Both the position numbers and the translations under genes were made by a program. From Verrucomicrobiales bacterium (lineage in GTDB: Bacteria; Verrucomicrobiota; Verrucomicrobiia; Verrucomicrobiales; DEV007), in NCBI GenBank assembly GCA_030730365.1, contig JANQVJ010000018.1:1-37316 (forward strand): DNA of 37,316 nt, given 5' to 3'. How positions within the stretch are numbered: position 1 is the first letter of the stretch; every line of letters starts with the position of its first letter. Below, piece after piece: positions 7,508 through 15,391 of the stretch. The notes under the pieces are model-generated. The model ran no database searches. It was not told the DNA's origin and worked only from the letters and a program-made list of their open reading frames with translations.

Positions 7508-7533
7508 CGTAGTATCCCGGCCTGAGGAGGCCG
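7501..7533. promoter_or_regulatory. Two adjacent dyads over the pilus-operon promoter
   Basis: ATACTA-TCG-TAGTAT (7501-7515) is a perfect dyad overlapping the proposed -10 box, the place expected for a repressor operator. Two bases later CGGCCT-GAGG-AGGCCG (7518-7533) is a second perfect dyad in the predicted 5' leader, with a GAGG loop. Both are seen directly; their function is inferred. Confidence 0.45.
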
Positions 7534-7570
7534 AAGTGCATCCAGTTCCGAAAAAACTTTGAAAAACCCC

Positions 7571-8179
7571 ATGAAAAAGCTCTTTACCATTCTCGCTTTT
7601 GCCGGTCTCCTTGGCGGATCGCTTCAGGCTCAACAACAGGTGCAGCTCAAGGTCGGGGACGTTGAGGTGGGAAAGATGGAGTATGATGCCCAAAAGACTC
7701 CCAGTTTTCAGGCCGGCGATGTAAAAAGTAAGAATATTCCGAATCCCCGCGACTGGCTGGAGCTTGAGGTCGAGTTTAAAGTCAAGGGAGACTCCAAGTC
7801 CGTCGTGAAAGAACTCCTCTTCCGATATTACATCGGGTTTAAGGATCAGACCGGTTCGGCCCGCATCCTCACGGGTGACGTTAAGCACATCAATATCGTC
7901 CCTGGTGAAGACAGCTTTTCCGCCGTCTACGTTTCCCCCAGCACCCTTGGGGAAATCACCGGTGATTTCCGCCGCTTCCAGCCGAGTTCCGTCGAGGCGG
8001 TTGGTGTTGAGATCATTTATAACGGCGTCATAGTAGGTGGCAAGTCGAGCATGAGTGGTGCGCGCGCCAAGTTTTGGGAATCGGCGGGCACTCAGCCCGG
8101 CGTTCTCGCCAAGACCGAAACTCCGTTCGCTCTCCTCTGGATTGATCGTTATGCGGATGCGGAGAAGTCCACACGCTAA
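7571..8179 (+). CDS. Amuc_1102-family pilus-like protein
   Basis: A 202-aa exported protein, first gene of the pilus-like operon. Residues 1-21 form a Sec signal peptide (MKKLFTILAFAGLLGGSLQA then QQQ). The mature part is rich in beta strands, with alternating hydrophobic segments (LELEVEFKV, LLFRYYIGF, VEAVGVEIIYNGVIVG), consistent with a small beta-sandwich. The start ATG at 7571 directly precedes the Lys-Lys of the signal; a TTG at 7559 would add four residues. Position and size match Amuc_1102 at the head of the Akkermansia locus. It has no class III prepilin cleavage motif, so it should not be a classical type IV pilin. Its exact role in the complex is not known to me. Confidence 0.8.
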   Translation: MKKLFTILAFAGLLGGSLQAQQQVQLKVGDVEVGKMEYDAQKTPSFQAGDVKSKNIPNPRDWLELEVEFKVKGDSKSVVKELLFRYYIGFKDQTGSARILTGDVKHINIVPGEDSFSAVYVSPSTLGEITGDFRRFQPSSVEAVGVEIIYNGVIVGGKSSMSGARAKFWESAGTQPGVLAKTETPFALLWIDRYADAEKSTR

Positions 8180-8220
8180 TTATACGGCGGGCTGAATAGG
8201 TTCTACGGAATTGTAATATT

Positions 8221-9966
8221 ATGGCGGATGATCGCATTATTTCCCTAAACGTAGGCTCCCAGCAGGTGGCGGGCGCCGTTTTCTCAAAAACGGCGGGCGG
8301 CGGCTTGAGGCTTGATAAAATAGAAAGACGTGATCTCACGGGGGATCCGGGCGAAGAAGGGGGGCGTTCCGACCAGAGTGCGGCGGCTCTCAAGGAGATC
8401 GTCGCTGCGTTGAAGATCAAGGGGGCAAAGACCAATTATGTGGTTAGTTCCTTCCCGGTCCTTTTGAAGTTCGCCAGCCTTCCAGCTCTTGACGGATCGC
8501 AGGTCGATCAAATCGTGGAGTTCGAGGCGCAGCAGCAGGTGCCCTATCCTATCAACGAAGTGGTCTGGGGATACCAACTCATGGGAGACCCCGACGACAT
8601 CGAGGTAGAGGTCGCCCTTGCCGCTGTAAAATCCGACGAGCTCAGTGAGGTGGATAATCTTGTCCTCGGTGCCGGGCTGAGGTCCAGGGGCGCTGAGATC
8701 GCTCCTGCAGCTCTCTATAATGCACTGAGATTCAACTATTCTGATATCGAAGAGACCACCCTCCTCGTGGACATCGGAGCGCGCACCACTGACATGATCT
8801 TTGTGGAGGGCAAAAAGCTCTTCATTCGCACCGTGAAAATCGGTGGTGCAGATATCACGCGTGCCATCTCTAAAGAGTTCGGCACCGATTTTGTTTCGGC
8901 TGATCAGCGCAAAGTTGCCGATGGCTTCGTCGCGTTAGGTGGACCGTATGCCGATCACGAAGACCCCCAAATTGCCGGGATTTCCAAAGTGGTCCGAAAC
9001 TCCCTAACTCGCCTTCATTCGGAGGTGATGAGGACGATCAATTTCTATCGCAGTCAGCAGGGTGGCTCTGCTCCGTCATTTGTCCTCCTGAGCGGAGCAA
9101 CGGCAGGCTTGCCCTTCATTCGTGAATTTTTTGCTGAGAAGCTCAACCTCCCGGTTGATCATTTCAATCCTTTCCGCAACGTAACGGTGGCAAAAGGGGC
9201 TACCGCCGAACTGGTCGGGGCGAACGCGCACCAGTTTGGCGAGCTCGTTGGGAGCGCCCTCGCTCAAATCGGCGAGGTTCCTCTTCGGATTGATCTTCTT
9301 CCGGAGTCGGTTCAAAAGATCCGTGAGCTCGAGCGACGCAAGCCGGCGCTTATTTTGGCTGTGGCTGCTCTCGCGGCGTTACTGGGAGGCCTGGGGTTTT
9401 ATTTCTCGAAGGGAGCGAACATTGCCAGTGCCAAGGCCGGGGCCATCGAATCTGTGGCGGCTGACCTCTCCAAATACAACAAGGAGATCGACGTCTACAA
9501 GGGCGAAATTGCCATTGTAGACAGCCAGCAGGAGCCGTATGTGGAAGCCGTTCTTCATCGCGTCTATTGGGTCAGGATCTTCAATTATCTGAGTGATAAA
9601 ATGCAGAATGATCTTCTTTATATGACGGTTCTTGAACCGCTGTCAGGTGGGCGGCCCATCATCGATGACGAAGGTGGTGCCATGGTGGCAGCTATGGCCA
9701 CGGCGCCCGGGGATGCATCTATCGTTGATTCATTCTCAATTCAGGGACTCTGGCGGGAAAATCCTCGCGGATCCGAGGTCGTCTACGATTACTTTAAAGG
9801 CCTGAAAGGCGACGCCGAGTCCGGTGCCAATTTCTTTGCTCTTGAAGGCGTCGATATCAGTGAGGTGATCGAAGTGGATGCTGGAACCAACGACGACCGG
9901 TATGCTTATCCGTTCCGTATGACCTTGCCGTTGCCCGAGCAAAATAAGGTGAGATTTACCAAATAA
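8221..9966 (+). CDS. pilM: Amuc_1101-family PilM-PilN fusion protein
   Basis: A 581-aa protein joining two pilus-alignment parts. Residues 1-345 are an actin-like PilM domain (SLNVGSQQVAGAV for phosphate 1, LLVDIGARTTDMI at 181-193 for phosphate 2, FVLLSGATAGLPFI at 287-300). Residues 355-361 read LRIDLLP, equivalent to the INLLP peptide by which PilN binds PilM. Next come a basic stretch (ELERRKP), one membrane helix (about 376-395), a coiled-coil-like segment (400-440), and VYWVRIFNYLSDKM-DLLYMTVLEP as in PilN. In most type IV pilus systems PilM and PilN are separate. The PilM half should be cytoplasmic and the PilN half periplasmic. It starts 41 bp after the first operon gene; ATG with little Shine-Dalgarno. 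Confidence 0.9.
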   Translation: MADDRIISLNVGSQQVAGAVFSKTAGGGLRLDKIERRDLTGDPGEEGGRSDQSAAALKEIVAALKIKGAKTNYVVSSFPVLLKFASLPALDGSQVDQIVEFEAQQQVPYPINEVVWGYQLMGDPDDIEVEVALAAVKSDELSEVDNLVLGAGLRSRGAEIAPAALYNALRFNYSDIEETTLLVDIGARTTDMIFVEGKKLFIRTVKIGGADITRAISKEFGTDFVSADQRKVADGFVALGGPYADHEDPQIAGISKVVRNSLTRLHSEVMRTINFYRSQQGGSAPSFVLLSGATAGLPFIREFFAEKLNLPVDHFNPFRNVTVAKGATAELVGANAHQFGELVGSALAQIGEVPLRIDLLPESVQKIRELERRKPALILAVAALAALLGGLGFYFSKGANIASAKAGAIESVAADLSKYNKEIDVYKGEIAIVDSQQEPYVEAVLHRVYWVRIFNYLSDKMQNDLLYMTVLEPLSGGRPIIDDEGGAMVAAMATAPGDASIVDSFSIQGLWRENPRGSEVVYDYFKGLKGDAESGANFFALEGVDISEVIEVDAGTNDDRYAYPFRMTLPLPEQNKVRFTK

Positions 9967-9981
9967 GGGGAATTAGGAAGA

Positions 9982-10980
9982 ATGAATTCAAAGACCTGGT
10001 TAACAACGTTTGGTGTGCTTGCCGCTCTCGTGATTGGCGGGACGGGCTTTTATGCCTTCTCGAGTTACGGCAGCTACAAGGCGGCAATGGAGGGGTGGGA
10101 CTCTAAAGTAGGATCCATCCAGGCACTTGAGCGCAAAGTGCCCTACCCGACCGAGGAGAACTCTGCGGCGGTCAAGGAAAGCCTCGAAAAGTATCAGTTA
10201 GCGGTTGAGCAGTTGTCCGTTACGCTGAAGGCATTCCAGCGGCCTCTCAATAAAGAGTTGGCGAACACCACCTTCCAGCAGTCGGTAAAATCTCGAGTGG
10301 AGGGCTTCCGTCAATACGCCCGCACCGGAGGTCTCGAGATCGATTCCACGTCGGAATTCCAGCTGGGATTTGACACTTATGCGAACACTCTCCCGCAGCC
10401 GGAGTTGGTTCCCGTGCTCGACTACGAACTCGAGGCGATAGACCACCTCCTGCGCACTCTTGTGGATAGCGGGGCTGAAACTATTTCAGCCTTCCAGAGG
10501 GATGCGATTCCCGGTGAAGTCGGCGGCGCGGAAAAGCACGAAAGTGGCGTGGTGCACAAATACCCCGTCCGGTTCCGCTTTAGCGGATCCTTCGAAGCCT
10601 TTCAGCAATTTGTCAATGCGTTGGCGAATGACAAAAAGTTTTTCTATATCCTGCGGGTCTTGAAGGTGAAAAATCAGGCCACCGAGGGTGCGATAAAGGA
10701 ACTGTCCGAAGGTGGCGCATCGTTTGAGCGATTCGAAAACCCAAGCACAAAAGAGATTGCGACTTCTGAGATGCTTGCGGAGTGGAGTGCCGACGGGGCC
10801 GACATAGCGGCTAAGGCAAGAGAGGCGGGATTTGTTAGGGCCGATCAGGACGCGCGTGTTCTCATGGGGCAGGAACTGATTTCGGTCTTTGTCGTGATCG
10901 ACATCGCCCGCTTTCTCGGACCTGATGAAGAGGTGAGACCCGAGCCGAAGTCCGAGGCAAAGAAAGGTGCAAAACGATGA
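9982..10980 (+). CDS. Amuc_1100-family pilus-like protein (PilO-like)
   Basis: A 332-aa inner-membrane-anchored periplasmic protein. One membrane helix lies at about 6-28, then a helical region (35-115) and two alpha/beta parts ending in MGQEL-ISVFVVIDIARFL, which matches the MGKEQ-VFVQVSLNLVHF end that I recall for Akkermansia Amuc_1100. Topology and size fit PilO. In Akkermansia the homologue is studied as a host-active outer-envelope protein. Here its place between the PilM-PilN fusion and the next membrane protein argues for a structural role in the alignment complex. An AGGAAG site precedes the ATG. The last residues are Lys/Glu-rich, and the gene overlaps the next by 4 bp (ATGA). Confidence 0.88.
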   Translation: MNSKTWLTTFGVLAALVIGGTGFYAFSSYGSYKAAMEGWDSKVGSIQALERKVPYPTEENSAAVKESLEKYQLAVEQLSVTLKAFQRPLNKELANTTFQQSVKSRVEGFRQYARTGGLEIDSTSEFQLGFDTYANTLPQPELVPVLDYELEAIDHLLRTLVDSGAETISAFQRDAIPGEVGGAEKHESGVVHKYPVRFRFSGSFEAFQQFVNALANDKKFFYILRVLKVKNQATEGAIKELSEGGASFERFENPSTKEIATSEMLAEWSADGADIAAKAREAGFVRADQDARVLMGQELISVFVVIDIARFLGPDEEVRPEPKSEAKKGAKR

Positions 10981-11954
10981 ACAACAAAGCGTGGGATAAA
11001 TTTTTGTTACTGGCGGTGTCGCTTGTCGTGATCGGCCTTTCCGCGACTTTCGCGATGAAGTCGCTTGCGTTTGGCGAGCGATTCGGGATGGAGCGTGTCA
11101 CGCCGAACGATGAGCTCCCCGAGACGCGTGAGGTGAGTGCGACAGGTGCAACTGCTTTCGTTGAAAAGACCCAGACATGGGCGACGCCTGTGAAAGGGGA
11201 GGGATCCAAGCCGAAGAAGGCGGTTCCGTTGTTTGTCTCTGTTCCGATTGTGGAAGCGGGCGGCAAGTTAATTGACATGTCCGATCCCGAGGCTCCTCTG
11301 TTGCGGCCACCGGTTACGAACGCCTGGCTCACGAGCAACAACCTTGATTATTTGAACTCCAGCGTCCTAAGTCAGGACCCTGATGGTGACGGCTTCACCA
11401 GTCTTGAAGAATGGGAGGCCAAGACCGGGCCCGTCGATCCGAAGTCTCACCCTCCCTACGCGAACAAACTGATCTTTGCTTCGCGGCAGCAGGAGGTGTA
11501 TACGCTTCGCTTTTCGGCTCGTCCGGACTCGGAGAGGTTCCAGATCATGCGTATTCCTACCGCAAAATGGCCGCAGCGGGACAGTTTTATGATGAAGGTT
11601 GGCGAAATTTCAAAAGATCAGCAGTTTCAAATTGTTTCAGTTGAAGAAAAGAAGGCCGTCAACAGTTTTGGAATCGAGGCGGATGCAACCGAGGTTTCGG
11701 TCACTTTCCTGCCAAAACAGGAGTCTGTGGTTCTGGTGAAGGGCATTGATACCCCCATCCCGAACTACTTTGCGGAAATGCAATTTCAACTGGATTCTCA
11801 GTTCAAGCAGTATGTCAAAGAAGGGGACGCCTTCAATCTCACGATTGATCCTGATACGAAATATCGAGTCATCAAGGTTAACGAGGATTCCGTGGTCATC
11901 ACCTACCAGACTGAAATGGAACCTGAACAAACTGTGGAGATTACAAAGAAGTAA
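10977..11954 (+). CDS. Amuc_1099-family pilus-like protein with EF-hand-type loop
   Basis: A 325-aa single-pass protein: membrane helix at about 8-27 and the rest periplasmic. Residues 134-145 (DPDGDGFTSLEE) follow the 12-residue EF-hand loop pattern, with Asp at 1, 3 and 5, Gly at 6 and Glu at 12, suggesting calcium binding. The C-terminal half is beta-rich and ends with strands typical of secretin-contacting PilP-like domains (FNLTIDPDTKYRVIKVNEDSVVITY). Its ATG overlaps the stop of the upstream gene and has AAAGG nine bases before it, so coupling is likely. Order and topology fit Amuc_1099. Equivalence to PilP is an inference: PilP is a lipoprotein, this is helix-anchored. Confidence 0.85.
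   Translation: MNNKAWDKFLLLAVSLVVIGLSATFAMKSLAFGERFGMERVTPNDELPETREVSATGATAFVEKTQTWATPVKGEGSKPKKAVPLFVSVPIVEAGGKLIDMSDPEAPLLRPPVTNAWLTSNNLDYLNSSVLSQDPDGDGFTSLEEWEAKTGPVDPKSHPPYANKLIFASRQQEVYTLRFSARPDSERFQIMRIPTAKWPQRDSFMMKVGEISKDQQFQIVSVEEKKAVNSFGIEADATEVSVTFLPKQESVVLVKGIDTPIPNYFAEMQFQLDSQFKQYVKEGDAFNLTIDPDTKYRVIKVNEDSVVITYQTEMEPEQTVEITKK
11376..11411 (+). other. Codons of an EF-hand/TSP3-type Ca2+ loop
   Basis: These 36 bases encode residues 134-145 of the Amuc_1099-like protein, with acidic residues at loop positions 1, 3, 5 and 12. Confidence 0.75.
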
Positions 11955-11957
11955 CTG

Positions 11958-12000
11958 TTGACAGTGGAAGGAAATTCTGTTTTTGATGTGGGTTACATCA
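11958..12000 (+). promoter_or_regulatory. Candidate internal promoter and dyad before the secretin gene
   Basis: The 82-bp gap before the secretin gene is the largest in the operon. It holds a perfect -35 TTGACA (11958-11963), a possible -10 TTTGAT (11982-11987, 18-bp spacer), and a dyad TGATGT-GGGTT-ACATCA (11984-12000) overlapping that -10. The secretin may thus be tuned separately from the inner-membrane parts. Confidence 0.35.
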
Positions 12001-12036
12001 TCAAGGTATTGAGAAAAGGTTAGAGCTGACGATTTT

Positions 12037-14697
12037 ATGAAGATGAGAGGAACGAAAAAATCTTACACGGCGCATTTTCTGGCCGGAGTGCTTGTCGCAA
12101 CCGCTTTTTTACCTGCATTGGATGCGGTGGCGGGCCCCGGCGGATACGGTAGCGCTGATAGCGGTGTCCCGGGCATCGCCACTAATTATGTCATTCGATT
12201 GCAGGAGAACGTGAAAAAGGCGGATGAAGCAGCTCTTCGCGGTTCTCAGTTGATGGCCGACGGCGATTACCAGGGGGCGATCGATCAGTATCGAGCAGCT
12301 CTTGACCTCCTTCCCGACGCGCCAATGACAGAGCCTCGTCGTCGGGCCTACATCAAGCAATTTTCCCGGGCAAGTGTTCTCCTCGCGACCCAGCGCGCTG
12401 AAGAAGGGCGTTACCCCGAGTCGATCGCACTTGTCGAAGAGGTCCTCCAGCCCAGTGTGGACCCCGACAACATAGACGCTAAGAGACTTCTCGAGCGTCT
12501 CAATGATCCTGATTACTACTCTCCTGCTCTCACTCCCTCTCATCTTGAGCGGGTTCGGCGGGTGAAATTAGCCCTCAAGACCGCTCAGGGTTACATTGAT
12601 CTTGGCGACTACGACCGGGCTGATCGCGAGTTTAACAAGGCGCTCAACGATGATCCCTACAATTCGGCTGCTCGCCGTGGCATGGAGGATAATGAGCGCA
12701 ACCGTATGAATTATTACGATGTGGCCTATGATCACACCCGTTCCCGTATGCTTCGACAGGTCGCCGAGGGTTGGGAAACTCCCGTGCCGGCGGTTCTCGA
12801 AAGCGGTCCGGACATCGCCCTTCCTCAGGACACCGCAACAACTGAGATCCGTCGGATCGAGGAGAAGCTCAAGACTATCGTGCTTCCCAGTGTTGAGTTT
12901 GCTGACACGCCTTTGCGTGATGCGATCGACTTCCTCCAGCAGCGCAGTGTTGAGATGGATGTGAATGAGCCAAATCCGGCCCGCAAGGGGATCAACATCC
13001 TCATTGACGCCGGCTCCGGTGGTGGTGGTGGCGCGGTCCCGGCAGCGCCGGCACCCACTGACGCGGGCTTCGGCTTTGAGGGAGCCGGCGCTCCCGCAGT
13101 GGGCGGTGGTGACGTTGGCGGTGTCGGTGATACGCGTATCTCACTTCGCCTCTCCAACGTACCCCTCGCTGAGGCTCTCCGCTATACTGCGTCGCTAGCC
13201 CAGTTGAAGTATAAGGTTGAGCCATTTGCAGTTAAAGTGGTCCCGATTTCTACCCCTGATGCTGATCTTTTCACCAACATCTATGTCGTTCCTCCCACTT
13301 TCCTTTCCACGGATGGTGGTGGCGGTGGCGGTGGGGCCGCCGCGGCCGACCCCTTTGCTGATCCGGTCGCGGCCGGCGGGGGGGCGGGTCCTAGTTCCCG
13401 TCGTTCTGCAAAGGATATCCTTGAAAGCGCGGGCATCAGCTTTGCCGGTGGAGCCAGCGCTATCTACAACAAGTCCAACTCCACGCTGATTGTGAGAAAC
13501 ACTCAGGATCAAATGGAGCTGGTGGAGGCATATATCGAGTCCATCAACAGCGGAGTCGAGAAGCAGATTTACATTACCTCGCGTTTTGTTGAGATTAGTG
13601 AAGAGGACGGTGACGAACTCGGTTTCGACTGGCTTCTTGGCCCTTTCAACCTCGGCTCAAGTGATAGCCCCATTTCTTACTCGGGTGGCACTACTGGGAA
13701 TCAGGTGGGTGCCGGGACTGCCACCAGTGGTGACTTTACCACGTTTCCCGGGCTCGGGAATAATCTGACACCCCTGACCTCGGGGCTTCGCTCGGGTTCC
13801 CGGGCAATCGACGGGAATTCGATAGATGCCCTTATCGCTCAAGCAGCGGGTGGGGGCCAGGGCCTCTCGGCCATGGCGCCGGCGGTCTTCGGTATCGCCG
13901 GTGTCTTTACCGATCCCCAGTTCCAGGTCATGATCCGGGCGCTCAGTCAGAAGAAGGGAGTGGACCTCCTTTCTGCTCCGTCGGTGATGGCCCGCAGCGG
14001 CCAGCGTGCGAAAATTGAAGTGATTCGCGAGTTCATCTATCCCACTGAGTATGACCCGCCGGAGATTCCCAACCAGTTTGGTGGTTCGGTCTCCCTCGGT
14101 GGTGGTGGTGGGACCACCGCGGGCGGTGGTTTCCCGGTTACTCCCGCGACTCCTACCGCATTCGAGACAAGGAACACAGGTGTCACTCTCGAGGTTGATC
14201 CGGTCCTTGGCGCTGACTCCTTCACGATCGATCTTAACCTTTCCCCCGAGGTCGTAGAGTTCGACGGCTTTATCAACTATGGCAGCCCGATCCAGACATC
14301 ATCCGTCAACGCTCTCGGGGTCGTGACTCCTGTCGTCGTTACGGAAAACCGGATTGAGATGCCGATATTCAATACACGAAAGGTCACCACCCAGGTCACG
14401 ATCTGGGATGGCCAGACCGTGGCTCTCGGGGGTCTTATCCGCGAGGATATTCAGGATGTCGAAGACAAGATCCCTTTCCTCGGTGATCTACCGGCGATAG
14501 GCCGTCTCTTCCGCTCTAGTGTCGAGCTTCATCTCAAGCGTAATCTCACGATCTTTGTGAAGGCCCAGTTGATGGACCCCGCCGGAATGCCGGTTAACGG
14601 ACGCCTCACGGACGAGCCGCTCCCTGAGCCGGTTCCTCGTCCGCCAATCACCTCCCCGGCGGCTTTTGCTCCCGGTCCGGTCCCCTACCAGAAATGA
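12037..14697 (+). CDS. pilQ: Amuc_1098-family type IV pilus secretin (PilQ-like)
   Basis: An 886-aa outer-membrane secretin. A signal-like segment (about 10-32) is followed by helical TPR-type repeats (55-215, including GDYQGAIDQYRAALDLLP and GDYDRADREFNKALNDDP). Two N-domain segments follow (about 285-500; VEFADTPLRDAIDFLQQ and RISLRLSNVPLAEALRY), each broken by a Gly/Ala/Pro-rich linker (325-365 and 426-452). The secretin core runs from about 505 to 845 and includes GVDLLSAPSVMARSGQRAKI and the hallmark VALGGLIRED plus KIPFLGDLPAIGRLFR. The Pro-rich tail is short. Fusion of TPRs to a secretin means no separate PilF-type pilotin is strictly needed. It is the last operon gene, closed by a strong terminator. 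A downstream ATG at 12043 is an alternative start. Confidence 0.93.
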   Translation: MKMRGTKKSYTAHFLAGVLVATAFLPALDAVAGPGGYGSADSGVPGIATNYVIRLQENVKKADEAALRGSQLMADGDYQGAIDQYRAALDLLPDAPMTEPRRRAYIKQFSRASVLLATQRAEEGRYPESIALVEEVLQPSVDPDNIDAKRLLERLNDPDYYSPALTPSHLERVRRVKLALKTAQGYIDLGDYDRADREFNKALNDDPYNSAARRGMEDNERNRMNYYDVAYDHTRSRMLRQVAEGWETPVPAVLESGPDIALPQDTATTEIRRIEEKLKTIVLPSVEFADTPLRDAIDFLQQRSVEMDVNEPNPARKGINILIDAGSGGGGGAVPAAPAPTDAGFGFEGAGAPAVGGGDVGGVGDTRISLRLSNVPLAEALRYTASLAQLKYKVEPFAVKVVPISTPDADLFTNIYVVPPTFLSTDGGGGGGGAAAADPFADPVAAGGGAGPSSRRSAKDILESAGISFAGGASAIYNKSNSTLIVRNTQDQMELVEAYIESINSGVEKQIYITSRFVEISEEDGDELGFDWLLGPFNLGSSDSPISYSGGTTGNQVGAGTATSGDFTTFPGLGNNLTPLTSGLRSGSRAIDGNSIDALIAQAAGGGQGLSAMAPAVFGIAGVFTDPQFQVMIRALSQKKGVDLLSAPSVMARSGQRAKIEVIREFIYPTEYDPPEIPNQFGGSVSLGGGGGTTAGGGFPVTPATPTAFETRNTGVTLEVDPVLGADSFTIDLNLSPEVVEFDGFINYGSPIQTSSVNALGVVTPVVVTENRIEMPIFNTRKVTTQVTIWDGQTVALGGLIREDIQDVEDKIPFLGDLPAIGRLFRSSVELHLKRNLTIFVKAQLMDPAGMPVNGRLTDEPLPEPVPRPPITSPAAFAPGPVPYQK

Positions 14698-14734
14698 GTT
14701 AGGGTGAAGGTGAGGGATTAAAACTTCAACGGAG

Positions 14735-14761
14735 ACGCGGCTCGCTGAGCCGCGTTTTTTG
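14735..14761 (+). terminator. Intrinsic terminator of the pilus-like operon
   Basis: CGCGGCTC (14736-14743) pairs perfectly with GAGCCGCG (14747-14754) around a GCT loop, extended by one A-T pair, and runs into a T tract (14755-14760). It lies 38 bp after the secretin stop. Confidence 0.9.
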
Positions 14762-14766
14762 TTTCA

Positions 14767-15387
14767 TTGAGAGACTATTTACAGATAGTGGTGACGGGCG
14801 GGGTGGCCTGTGGAAAGACTTCGGTGTCTCGTCGATTGGTAGAGAAACTTCCTCACGGGGCTTCCGCTTTCGTCAGTTGTGACGATGAAGTGAAGGCACT
14901 TTTACAAGCTTCAGCTGTTCGCGACGATATCGCGATGCTCGGGCGCGAATTCGGCAGGGAAATGCTTTCCGGAGGGGAGATCGATCGAAAGGAGCTTCGA
15001 GAACTCTTGTTTGAAAATTCCGATTTCCGTGGAAAGGTTGAAGGGATTCTGCACCCTCTCGTTCTTGGTCGTGTTATTTCACAATCAGAGACATGGTCCG
15101 ACTTGGTTCGGATTTCGATTATTGAGGTGCCGCTTCTATACGAGGTCGACTTCCCGCTGGATAGGGATATCGATCTGGTGGTCGCATCTTCCCGATCAAC
15201 GCAGATGAAACGTCTTTGTTATGATAGGGGACTCGATGCGACCGCTGCAGCAAGAATTATCGGGACCCAGATCCCAATTGAAGAGAAAATGCAAAGGGCC
15301 AACATAGTAGTCTGGAATGACGGAGCGTTTGAGGCGCTTCTCGCTCAGATAGATCACTTGGTTTTGCGTTGTGATAGAATTGTTTAA
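14767..15387 (+). CDS. coaE: Dephospho-CoA kinase
   Basis: Last enzyme of coenzyme A synthesis: ATP-dependent 3'-phosphorylation of dephospho-CoA. The 206-aa product has the P-loop GGVACGKT (11-18), followed by a divergent acidic stretch (CDDEVKAL), the CoaE block ILHPLV, the VPLLYE motif and a late Arg pair region. Length fits the family. No ATG is available: the frame is closed at 14719-14721 and the first plausible start is TTG at 14767, with GTG at 14788 as a shorter option. The TTG lies only 6 bases after the terminator of the preceding operon. coaD, the preceding pathway step, is at the other end of the window. Confidence 0.85.
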   Translation: MRDYLQIVVTGGVACGKTSVSRRLVEKLPHGASAFVSCDDEVKALLQASAVRDDIAMLGREFGREMLSGGEIDRKELRELLFENSDFRGKVEGILHPLVLGRVISQSETWSDLVRISIIEVPLLYEVDFPLDRDIDLVVASSRSTQMKRLCYDRGLDATAAARIIGTQIPIEEKMQRANIVVWNDGAFEALLAQIDHLVLRCDRIV

Positions 15388-15391
15388 CTGA

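Noticed and set aside
7571-8179. Classical type IV pilin
   Set aside because: The protein has an ordinary Sec signal with an AQ-type cleavage site and no G-FTLIE-like class III prepilin motif.
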